From Stomoxys calcitrans (taxonomy: Eukaryota; Arthropoda; Insecta; Diptera; Muscidae): DNA of 64,000 bases. The stretch is taken from the NCBI RefSeq assembly GCF_963082655.1, contig NC_081552.1:195314598-195378597 (forward strand), written 5' to 3'. This document shows, one piece after another, positions 59,201-64,000 of this stretch (its first letter is position 1; each line of letters opens with the position of its first letter). Under the pieces are notes generated by a model. It was not told where the DNA came from. It saw only the letters and a list, made by a program, of their open reading frames with translations, and made no database searches. The position numbers were made by a program, and so were the translations under genes.

Positions 59201-60171
59201 TGAAATCGTAAAGGCAGGGGATATTTTTTAAAGATTTAATCATGTTAAGTTAAATGCTGGCAAAATTTGCAAGAGCATATATATTTCCAAATTATTATCC
59301 ACGAATGCCAATAAACATATATTTCCACTTTGTGCAAAGTTCAAAGTTCACCAAAATTTTGTATGAAACCCATTTTCATAAACAAAATGAAAATATTCAA
59401 ATTGTCTCTTGCCTTAATCGATTTGCTTCCCCACACAATTTCCACTTGATATTAAATGTCATACTAATCTTCATTTACCTTGCACCATCCCGGCGCCAGA
59501 GCAAACAGGTGACTGTATAAAAGAAATTTATATCCTTGGTAGCACTCTCACTCCAAGCAGCCAGACGGGGACTCCAGGTAAATATGCGTATGCGGTCGTA
59601 GCTGCCAAAGGCCACGGCCTGTCCATTGGGGCTGCAGGCAGCCACGGTAAATTCACGTTCACCATCCGTACGTGAGTAATCAAATGTGCGAACTTGTCGT
59701 CCCTGAAGTGTTTGGAAACATATTTTTTCATTACTTAAATCGGTACAACCCACACCTACTACTACTACTGCTTAGAGCGACGATAAAGCCACGCGGCAAT
59801 TTTATTACATGTTTATGGCCACGTTACAGTGTGTCCTTATTGTGATTTCACTCCATACCCCCCTCCTTCACATTTTTTACTTACCATACTGTCGTAGAAG
59901 ACAATGCGTTGATCACATCCACCCACACAGAATCCGCCTTGTGGCCAGGCCAAGGCAAAGGGTGGCACTGGATGTTGTATTATACGACCCGATGGTTCAT
60001 TACCCTCATCCACCAGAAAGAAACGTATAATGGTGCCATCATTGTGACCGGACAGAAAGGCGGTACCCCTGGTGTTGGGGGCCAATGAAACGCATATACT
60101 TTCGGCCCCATAAAGACTTTGAGATTTATTTGTTTTGCAGTGTAAAGCACGCACTTTTCCATCATCGAGAC
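34980..60171 (-). CDS. Intraflagellar transport protein 172 (IFT172/Oseg2), 5' end outside window
   Basis: Nine exons join in frame to 1625 residues: 60171-59885, 59702-59479, 59131-58673, 54355-53995, 50458-49753, 49691-47841, 47777-47476, 35728-35288 and 35228-34980. Phases agree at every junction. IFT172 proteins have about 1750 residues, so roughly 115 N-terminal ones are missing and must lie beyond position 64000 or undetected upstream. The first four exons form the WD40 propellers ([49 protein letters not shown]). From [15 protein letters not shown] onward it is a TPR-like helical solenoid ([43 protein letters not shown]). The end carries [12 protein letters not shown] and [15 protein letters not shown]172 is the peripheral IFT-B subunit involved in turnaround at the ciliary tip; in flies it serves ciliated sensory neurons. 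Introns are either 59-347 bp or 3.5-11.7 kb, the large ones swollen by repeats. No frame break is seen, so the gene looks functional. Confidence 0.95.
35288..35728 (-). CDS. IFT172 exon, C-terminal TPR region
   Basis: 147 codons from TLRSSDYSQ to VSMDQQVDQ, including HYYSARSA and [11 protein letters not shown]. Phase 0 on both sides; donor CAG|GTAAGG. Confidence 0.93.
35729..35940. other. 3' end of the 11.7-kb IFT172 intron
   Basis: Acceptor 'tttcattgcag' lies next to 35728. No other feature. Confidence 0.4.
35945..36560 (-). pseudogene. Tc1/mariner-type transposase relic (same family as 42139-42745)
   Basis: The minus strand starts [16 protein letters not shown] at 36545. After a large deletion it gives [28 protein letters not shown] and [19 protein letters not shown], with stops in between. 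These are landmarks of a mariner-like family common in insects. Both terminal repeats and the second and third catalytic Asp region appear lost. Confidence 0.75.
36640..37336 (-). mobile_element. DINE-1-like Helentron, 5' part
   Basis: The start lies near 37336 ('ccaccattggatggggggt' on the minus strand), with about four units containing 'tatatggcagctatatcag'. Another partial copy abuts it. Confidence 0.6.
37337..37680 (-). repeat. DINE-1-like Helentron, 3' part
   Basis: The reversed GC-rich end 'tagttcggccgggct' lies at about 37346, with two internal units. It is a truncated copy. Confidence 0.55.
37690..38330 (-). pseudogene. mariner transposase relic
   Basis: Minus-strand blocks in order: [20 protein letters not shown] and [14 protein letters not shown] (38300-38170); [19 protein letters not shown] (about 38080); then [20 protein letters not shown] and [15 protein letters not shown] (37950-37840). 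The [10 protein letters not shown] block is the first catalytic Asp region of mariner. An in-frame stop and a shift near 38020 and loss of both ends make it dead. Confidence 0.85.
38331..38885. other. Intron DNA, no gene
   Basis: AT-rich text with 'gctgtttgagcaacaaaatt'-type motifs that resemble text at 39440-39600, perhaps halves of one small element separated by the LINE end between them. Not demonstrable by eye. Confidence 0.3.
38886..39345 (+). pseudogene. LINE 3' end (Cys/His tail and 3' UTR)
   Basis: A plus-strand frame encodes a [16 protein letters not shown] motif, the Cys/His tail found after RNase H in I/LOA-type LINEs, then a stop at 39131. The end near 'cgacccatttaacctaacct' resembles the tails of other LINEs in the window. 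Confidence 0.65.
39346..39775. repeat. Intron DNA ending in a repeat shared with 1541-1690
   Basis: 39440-39600 is rich in 'caacaat'/'gtttgct' motifs. 39645-39775 repeats 1541-1690. Confidence 0.4.
39776..41475 (-). pseudogene. LINE with RT (YADD lost) and RNase H, broken
   Basis: Minus strand: [20 protein letters not shown] (41450-41390); [18 protein letters not shown] (about 41290), which jumps directly to [16 protein letters not shown], so the segment holding YADD is deleted; then [17 protein letters not shown] and [12 protein letters not shown] connection domain follows at 40777-40481. The RNase H domain is at 40447-40079, with [12 protein letters not shown] and [20 protein letters not shown], the catalytic Asp and the conserved His region. 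A Cys-rich tail follows near 39850. It is a different family from the LINE at 6509. Confidence 0.82.
41476..42034. other. Single-copy-looking intron DNA with a candidate microexon
   Basis: No transposon signature is recognised. Contains the splice-site-bounded 28 nt at 41598-41625 listed separately. Confidence 0.4.
41598..41625 (+). other. Candidate 28-nt microexon on the strand opposite IFT172
   Basis: A T-rich tract ending 'tttgtttttcag' is followed by 28 bases and then G|GTAAGTTA, a near-ideal acceptor-donor pair on the plus strand. One frame reads [10 protein letters not shown]. No partner exons were found, so it may be chance. Confidence 0.25.
42035..42137 (-). repeat. RNase-H LINE fragment, cut by a foldback element
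   Basis: 'catgatctttcagatggca' to 'gccttgcactcgacctcaag' matches 7420-7505 of the LINE at 6509-8425. Confidence 0.65.
42139..42745. mobile_element. Foldback mariner-like element with ~195-bp inverted arms
   Basis: The arms 42139-42333 and 42551-42745 are near-perfect inverted copies. Outermost bases are AAGGGTGATTTTTTTGAGG, with TA on both sides (42137-42138, 42746-42747), the Tc1/mariner target. Each arm carries the transposase start ([20 protein letters not shown]). The middle (42334-42550) keeps [19 protein letters not shown] and [20 protein letters not shown] in plus orientation. The element therefore combines two 5' ends with a central piece and cannot code a full transposase. Confidence 0.9.
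42746..43002. other. Intron DNA, no gene recognised
   Basis: No clear element or conserved frame. The text just before 43003 may be the tail of the next LINE. Confidence 0.35.
43003..44015 (-). pseudogene. RNase-H LINE 3' half, broken
   Basis: Minus strand [20 protein letters not shown] and [13 protein letters not shown] (43640-43545) are RNase H pieces. A Cys-rich tail and 3' UTR follow down to 43003 ('caggaattctgtgctact'). It aligns block by block with 6620-7640 and 60770-61600. Confidence 0.75.
44016..44990. repeat. Repeat-derived intron DNA with a ~185-bp tandem duplication
   Basis: 'gccaccacgttgctcccaac', 'ggggcctcacca', 'gaagttccaggggctcctga' and 'aggactctggttcgaccac' occur at 44270-44370 and again at 44400-44505. 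There is no frame of note. It may be the upstream part of the neighbouring LINE. Confidence 0.5.
44991..45169 (+). repeat. DINE-1-like internal fragment
   Basis: One and a half units ('gttaggcccctcgacatccc', 'gtagccgccatattcaccga'), no ends. Confidence 0.5.
45170..47085 (+). pseudogene. RNase-H LINE, plus copy, broken and split by a SINE
   Basis: Plus strand: [19 protein letters not shown] (45255-45310), [23 protein letters not shown] with YAND at 45518-45529 in place of [22 protein letters not shown] and [14 protein letters not shown] (45600-45790). RNase H relics include [19 protein letters not shown] (about 46595-46650) and [23 protein letters not shown] text (46710-46765). A SINE sits at 45939-46213. 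Many stops make it dead. It is the same family as 6509-8425. Confidence 0.78.
45939..46213 (-). mobile_element. tRNA-derived SINE, near full length
   Basis: Head at 46213 on the minus strand: 'ggccaccgcagcgcagaagt', 'tagcatatccgctgaacgcc', 'tgagttcgaatcctggcggg'. The last contains a B-box-like GTTCGAATCC. The body includes 'actgcggcacgccgttcgga' and the tail 'gtgagaagtttgcccctg'. It interrupts the LINE between the RT end (LTYGALVFC) and the next domain. Confidence 0.8.
47086..47330 (+). repeat. DINE-1-like 3' fragment
   Basis: One and a half internal units and the end 'ttcggcccgcccgaacttag' followed by 'ctcctttttacttt'. Confidence 0.6.
47476..47777 (-). CDS. IFT172 exon
   Basis: Encodes [18 protein letters not shown] to [10 protein letters not shown]. 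Acceptor 'ttgcttacag'; donor CAG|GTAATT, weaker than its neighbours, opens the 11,747-bp intron. Confidence 0.93.
47841..49691 (-). CDS. IFT172 large TPR exon
   Basis: 1851 bases with no stop, from [17 protein letters not shown] to [10 protein letters not shown]. It forms most of the helical solenoid. A Gly/Ser-rich insert ([13 protein letters not shown]) about three quarters along looks fly-specific. Introns on either side are 61 and 63 bp. Confidence 0.95.
49753..50458 (-). CDS. IFT172 exon, start of the TPR region
   Basis: Starts [20 protein letters not shown] after 'gtatcgcacag' and ends LVNTG-. It contains the family block [14 protein letters not shown], where the propellers give way to the solenoid. 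Confidence 0.94.
50459..51234. repeat. Intron DNA with family B remnants
   Basis: 'aaggggagcttaccctcccc', 'aatatggatatcaaatgcca' and a ~150-bp duplicated segment ('ctcccatatagtctcataaa' / 'ttccattttgtctcataaat', 'gcggaagagcc') are family B-like. No exon. Confidence 0.45.
51235..53930. repeat. 15-bp minisatellite, about 2.7 kb
   Basis: The unit is aatctacgaccttag/aatctacgatcttag, with the cleanest run at 53330-53430. Outer parts are degenerate. The array ends 65 bp from the IFT172 donor at 53995. As 15 is a multiple of three, each frame reads a five-residue repeat such as RIYDL; these are not genes. Confidence 0.92.
53995..54355 (-). CDS. IFT172 exon between two tandem arrays
   Basis: Encodes [18 protein letters not shown] to EVLEVIREG; acceptor 'ttttcttctag', donor GGG|GTAAGT. 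The longer open frame continuing right into the array is spurious. Confidence 0.94.
54425..58515. repeat. Degenerate GACA/GGAC/GACG tetranucleotide-type array, 4 kb
   Basis: Runs of 'gacggacagacagacggaa', 'aggacgtacag' and 'acagacag' cover the interval, apart from a MITE at 56215-56449. Higher-order copies are visible, for example 55440-55590 repeated at 55610-55760. The plus strand is poor in T, so the minus strand lacks many stop codons and shows meaningless open frames rich in Ser, Cys, Pro, Val and Arg. Confidence 0.95.
56215..56449. mobile_element. mariner-type MITE inside the GACA array
   Basis: Ends read TTGGGTTGCCCAAAAAGTAA on the left and, reverse-complemented, TTGAGTTGCCCAAAAAGTAA on the right, followed by 'ttgcggattttt' on both sides. 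The interior is about 170 bp and non-coding. These terminal repeats are those of a widespread animal mariner family. The TA duplication is not clean. Confidence 0.85.
58516..58672. other. Intron DNA between the array and the donor
   Basis: Contains a short DINE-1-like piece ('tagtataacccccatg', minus). The donor AAG|GTAAGC is at 58672-58667. Confidence 0.4.
58673..59131 (-). CDS. IFT172 WD40 exon
   Basis: Encodes [18 protein letters not shown] to [10 protein letters not shown]. Phases: one base in, two bases out. It contains [15 protein letters not shown], strongly conserved in the family. Confidence 0.94.
59479..59702 (-). CDS. IFT172 WD40 exon
   Basis: Starts [20 protein letters not shown] after 'aaacacttcag' and includes [20 protein letters not shown], a WD40 blade. 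Donor AAG|GTAAAT. Confidence 0.94.
59885..60171 (-). CDS. IFT172 first visible exon (WD40)
   Basis: Starts with two bases completing a Gly, then [20 protein letters not shown], through [14 protein letters not shown] and [15 protein letters not shown]. Acceptor 'ctttattacag'. It corresponds to residues from about 115 of the family, so at least one upstream exon is outside the window. Confidence 0.93.
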
Positions 60172-60699
60172 CTGTAATAAAGGACATGAGAAAATGTTCT
60201 CGTTGGTAATAAAAATTAGTTTGGAATAAAATGACAAATTCCATCACAACATACACTTGTCAACTGGGAAATAAAGTGAAAACAAAGTTGAAAGTGTGTT
60301 AAAGAATAATCCATTCAACCAATGGTTAACTTCCAATTTTTTAAGTCATTTCGGCCAATAATAATAGGAAACAATGAGCTAGCCTCTTTAATGGAGTGCC
60401 TGTGAGAAATACACCATAAAACGGGGATATGACAGCTATGGCATTCCGTTTGAAACGCATAGAAGTAGAGATCGTCTGTCTTTTAAAAACAAGCCAGCTA
60501 TCAGTTGCACATCAGTGCAAAAGCAATATTATTAGTTCTAAAAGCTTCCCATACAGCTTAAAAAAAATTTTAAAAACCAACAACTTTTGTCGAAAAAGCG
60601 AGGACAAAATTTGTTAATTTTCCTGCAACAATTTATTTTGAATCTCAACGACCCAAAGTAAAAATTTGTAGTTGAAAGGCACTTTTTGCAAGCTTACAT
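60172..60699. other. Upstream IFT172 intron, no feature
   Basis: No exon matching the conserved IFT172 N-terminus on the minus strand and no repeat end recognised. Confidence 0.45.
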
Positions 60700-61611
60700 A
60701 TAGGATGGGTTAGGTTAAGAAGAGTGTGCGTATATTAATTTGCCCCATGCTTCTATCGACATATACCTAAGCCAGAAAATTTAAGTCAGGAATTTCATAG
60801 TGCTTATAAAATCCCTAATTGTTTTCGATACCACGCCCCCTAGTAAGTTTATGTCTGGTATTGTATCCTAACCTAAGTGCCGGTGTCTGTTAGCCGCGAA
60901 AGCCGGGCAATGACATAGGAAATGCTCCAACGTTTCATCATCTTCTCCACAAGCCCTACACATGCTATCACCAGCCGCACCGATTTTACATAAGTGAGCT
61001 CGTAGTCCTATGTGTCCTGTTATGATACCAAGTGATTTACCGACCTCCTGCTTGCTTCTTTTCAGTAATATCCTCGTCTTCTCACGATCTGGATTCCCCC
61101 ATAGGATTTTTGCCGTCCTACGGACCGTTTCACTGTTCCACAATGTTGCATGCGTCGGACTGCGTCGAACTGAAAGGCTTCGGGTTAATCAAGCTTATTG
61201 ACGGCAGTCATCTGGCCTTCACTGCCAAATCGTGCGCTTTTTCATTCCCCTTTACTCCCCTATGGCCCGGCGCCCGAACGGTGCTGATCTGCTGTCATTC
61301 TCAGAGACATCGTAAATCTCCTTCTTACACTCCAAGACTGTTTGTGACTTTACCGTCCTGGTTGTTATTGTCCTTATAGCCAGTTTACTATCCGTAAAGA
61401 TGTTAACACTCGATGCCCTCACGCATTCTGTGATCGCCCGGTTCTCCGCCTGCAGGACCGTGTTATGGTCGGGCAGTCTAAAACATAGCTCAGTTCCTGG
61501 GTTCTCAATGTAGACCCACAGGCCCATGGCTCTCTAGCTTTGATCCATCCATGTAACTTGATCTTCCAGATGGCAATACTAGGTTTCCGTCTATCCAAGA
61601 CTGTGCCGCTG
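60700..61611 (-). pseudogene. RNase-H LINE 3' half, truncated by a DNA transposon
   Basis: Minus strand: RNase H piece VNIFTDSKLAIRTITTRT (about 61400), then KTRILLKRSKQEVGKSLGII and a Cys/His tail CRACGEDDETLEHFLCHCPA (60950-60900). The 3' UTR ends near 'ggatgggttaggttaagaag'. The match to 7407-7480 stops at 61611, where a CACAGTG follows. Confidence 0.8.
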
Positions 61612-61639
61612 CACAGTGGGCCAAATGGCAAAAAAATTG

Positions 61640-63090
61640 GAAATAAGTCTACAACTTTTTATCTGTTGATTTTAGCCATACAAAATGTTCTAGACATTTG
61701 TAGAGGAGGACATAGGCTTTCAGAAAAGTGCTGTTGTTGGTCCATATCTTTAATACAGGGTGAGCTACAGGGTGTGAAAGTTGACCACTTTTGACTTCTC
61801 CAAGCTTCTGGGGGCCATAACTTTTGATCTACTCAACCGATTTACATGATTTAGGACTCTAGAGAAAGAGCTTGACAAGATCTAAAAAACTTATGCATAA
61901 AGTACCATGCCATCGTGTACTGTTAAGGAGTTATGAATTGTTTAATTTTAAAATATGAAAATTTGGCCTTGGTTTTTTTCAGTGTTTTTTAAATAACTCC
62001 GTCAATTTTAAAGCTATAAACTTCATACTTCACACAAATTATGCCAGCATATGTGTGCATAAAATACAAAAGGAATCACGTGAATATCTTTGGCGGTTTA
62101 AAAATGGCATCGTTTTCAATATGAAAAATATTTTTTTTGTCAAAAAATTGCAAAATTTTTCAAAAAAGATACTCCCATTTCCTTTAAGTTTTCGCAAACT
62201 TTGGCCATCAAAGCATTATCATTTCTTTCCATTTTCACAAAGTCGAGGTATTAAGAAAAGTTTTAAGTGCTAATTTGGCTAATTTCGATATCAAACAACA
62301 CCGTTATCTTAAGACCAAAATGGCCAATTTTTTTACTAAACTTCAAAAGTTTCTCACTGGAAAAAAAGTTCCACGGGGATTTTTTCGCTTTTTTTGAACT
62401 TAAATGAAAGCTTAAAATGTTCCCAACATTTTAAGGTATGTCTCGCCATATCCTAGCCATAAATGAGATCGTAGCGATCAAAATACTGAAAAAAGTCAAT
62501 TTTCAAGTAGTGCTATATTCATTGCTAAAAAACAAGTATTACGTCACATTTTATTGCAAAGATGTTAAATAAACTTTTATTTGGTAACACTTCTTCTACA
62601 AAACACAAAAAGAATCATGGAAATATCTCTATTCTATTCCATTTTATGGAACCGGCAATAAAAAAGTCAATTTTTCAAAAAAGTCGAATTTCCCAAATTT
62701 TGTTTTTGTTGTCCTAATTGCACATGACACACTATAGCCATATTTACGCAACATACCTTATCGTAAAGGAAATTTTCATACCTTTCCAACGATGTATAAA
62801 ACATTTCTCAACTCGGATTCTATCTACTCTAAAATTCATTTACACTTCATTAAACTCTATATAAAAATGTCTATTTGTGAAATGGAACCTTATATGGGGC
62901 CTACACTAAAACATTGATAGATTTGCCCAGGGTTTACAATACAAATGTGTTAGAATAAAAAAAGGTCTCCTGCCAAAGTTTAAAAAAATTGGAATAAAAA
63001 TATGTGTTTTAGAGCGAAAACACTTCGCATCGGCGTGCGTTTATATGTATATTAGCTACTCCCAAAATAAAAAAGCATTTTAGTTTTGTA
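61640..63090. other. AT-rich non-coding part of the transposon
   Basis: No coding block is recognised. The frame of 72 codons near 62055-62273 (plus) is low in information and resembles no domain. Confidence 0.4.
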
Positions 63091-64000
63091 TTATTTGATT
63101 TTATTCTCTACCAAATAATCTAAGGTATCAAAATTTAAAAGCTCTTTAATTTGAATGGCATCGGGATCGTCCTTATCTATATCGTCACATATTTTTGGTA
63201 GCCATTTAGTTCTGATGCTGTATAGTACCGGATCAGACGATAACAATAAATATTGAAGTAAATCATAATTTTGGTTAAATTTGGTGCTCTTTCGGGTATT
63301 GAAAAGCCGGAACTGTTTAACATCTCTATTACGGGATTCCTGAGCTTCTTCTGTAAGTTCTCCTAACGGAAGTATGTTGTATTCCACAATTTCCTTGCCA
63401 TGATGTAAGACTTTATGTACTGTCGGTGTTAAAGCTTTCCACGAATATAAATCAGATAAAATGTTTTTTGTGTCATTACTATAAGCTTCAAATTTGGTTG
63501 AATTTATCATCTTTTTGCTATTGATTACAGCCAAAATCACTTTGAATCGTCTTAGCAAGTGTTCATCAAGACCGGTTATTTTAGATGTCGATACGGGGTC
63601 CTCAAAAAACCGCCTTGCCGAGTTGCCATCATTTGTGCTTCCGTATCCGTAAAGAGGTTTATCTATTATAAGTCCCTTTTGTTTAAACTCCAACTGGATT
63701 CGATTCTTCTCTTCCTGCCTCATTTTGTGAAGATCTTGGTTGTTTCTAGCAGAGACATCGCGGTTTCCAGGGCTAGTCCGATATTTAAGGTCATACGATA
63801 AATGCAAACAATACTCCATGAATCGAATTCTACAGTGCAGTGGCGAAATACCGAAATTGAGCGCATTTTCGTTTACTAAATTTTCATCAGACTTGTCCTC
63901 GAATTGCCCATTCTTCTTGCCACAAATATTGCATCTCCAATTGGACATAACGCCAGTTAATGCGTTTGCCACCTTTCCATCGATCATAGTGAGTTGTAGT
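63091..64000 (-). CDS. RAG1-core-like (Transib) transposase, C-terminal part
   Basis: Uninterrupted frame of about 302 residues, open to the right edge, so the N-terminal part and true start are missing. Counting from the internal Met at 63987, alignment by eye with the RAG1 core (RAG1 numbering from knowledge of the family) gives these matches. D3 in MIDGKV matches catalytic D708. C19/C22 in WRCNIC match C727/C730. SPLHCRIRFMEYCLHL matches the segment after the first zinc site. H191/H196 in VHKVLHHGKEI match H937/H942. E213/E214 in GELTEEAQESRNRD match the E962 region, followed by FNTRKS. GYGSTNDGNSARRFF is another block shared with the family. Such enzymes cut DNA at CAC-starting ends by a hairpin route. 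The absence of stops contrasts with every LINE here, so the copy is young or under selection. Alternative: a domesticated Transib-derived host gene. Confidence 0.85.
   Translation of the reverse strand, partial: LQLTMIDGKVANALTGVMSNWRCNICGKKNGQFEDKSDENLVNENALNFGISPLHCRIRFMEYCLHLSYDLKYRTSPGNRDVSARNNQDLHKMRQEEKNRIQLEFKQKGLIIDKPLYGYGSTNDGNSARRFFEDPVSTSKITGLDEHLLRRFKVILAVINSKKMINSTKFEAYSNDTKNILSDLYSWKALTPTVHKVLHHGKEIVEYNILPLGELTEEAQESRNRDVKQFRLFNTRKSTKFNQNYDLLQYLLLSSDPVLYSIRTKWLPKICDDIDKDDPDAIQIKELLNFDTLDYLVENKIK

Larger units (their letters stand above)
61612..64000 (-). mobile_element. Transib-superfamily DNA transposon, one end and 3' part visible
   Basis: The inferred element end CACAGTGGGCCAAATGGC at 61612 abuts a LINE interrupted there. 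About 1.5 kb of AT-rich non-coding DNA follows, then the minus-strand transposase frame 63091-64000. The other end is outside the window. The 1.5 kb between stop codon and end is longer than usual for Transib, so it could include another insertion, or the end could belong to a separate element. Confidence 0.6.

Noticed and set aside
60429..60617. Missing IFT172 5' exon in the upstream intron
   Set aside because: Frames here are on the wrong strand or lack the conserved N-terminal WD40 residues. The exon is probably beyond 64000.

Overview
The window is nuclear DNA of a higher fly, most likely a calyptrate (house-fly, stable-fly or blow-fly group). The grounds are AT-rich DNA, 59-63 bp introns with GTAAGT donors, many DINE-1-type repeats, a tRNA-derived SINE, Jockey/RTE/RNase-H LINEs and mariner relics. 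Only two host genes can be supported, and both are split into exons separated by transposon-filled introns.

Layout. 1-11560: dispersed repeats, a broken RNase-H LINE, SINE pieces and a small inverted-repeat transposon. 11566-16370: a tandem satellite of about 125 bp per unit. 17025-18513: a DINE-1-like element. 19073-27913 (+): a complete four-exon gene for an RPRD1-type RNA polymerase II CTD-interacting protein (356 aa), whose third intron holds a Jockey LINE, an RTE LINE and a small retroposon. 27914-34900: intergenic DNA between two convergent genes, almost all repeats. 34980-60171 (-): nine exons of IFT172, an intraflagellar transport complex B subunit. The first roughly 115 residues lie beyond the right edge. 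The IFT172 introns hold an 11.7 kb nest of LINE, mariner, SINE and DINE copies, a 2.7 kb 15-bp minisatellite and a 4 kb GACA/GGAC-type array. 60700-64000 (inside the upstream IFT172 intron): an RNase-H LINE fragment, broken exactly at a CACAGTG, followed by an uninterrupted reading frame for the C-terminal part of a RAG1-core-like (Transib superfamily) transposase.

The two host genes have no evident joint pathway. One acts on RNA polymerase II in the nucleus and the other in cilia. The most notable item is the Transib/RAG1-like element. Its visible part carries the second catalytic Asp, the two zinc-binding Cys, the two zinc-binding His and the catalytic Glu region. Its probable left end starts with the V(D)J heptamer sequence. 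Also notable are three small inverted-repeat transposons with readable target duplications, a foldback mariner derivative with 195-bp arms, and an IFT172 exon squeezed between two long tandem arrays.
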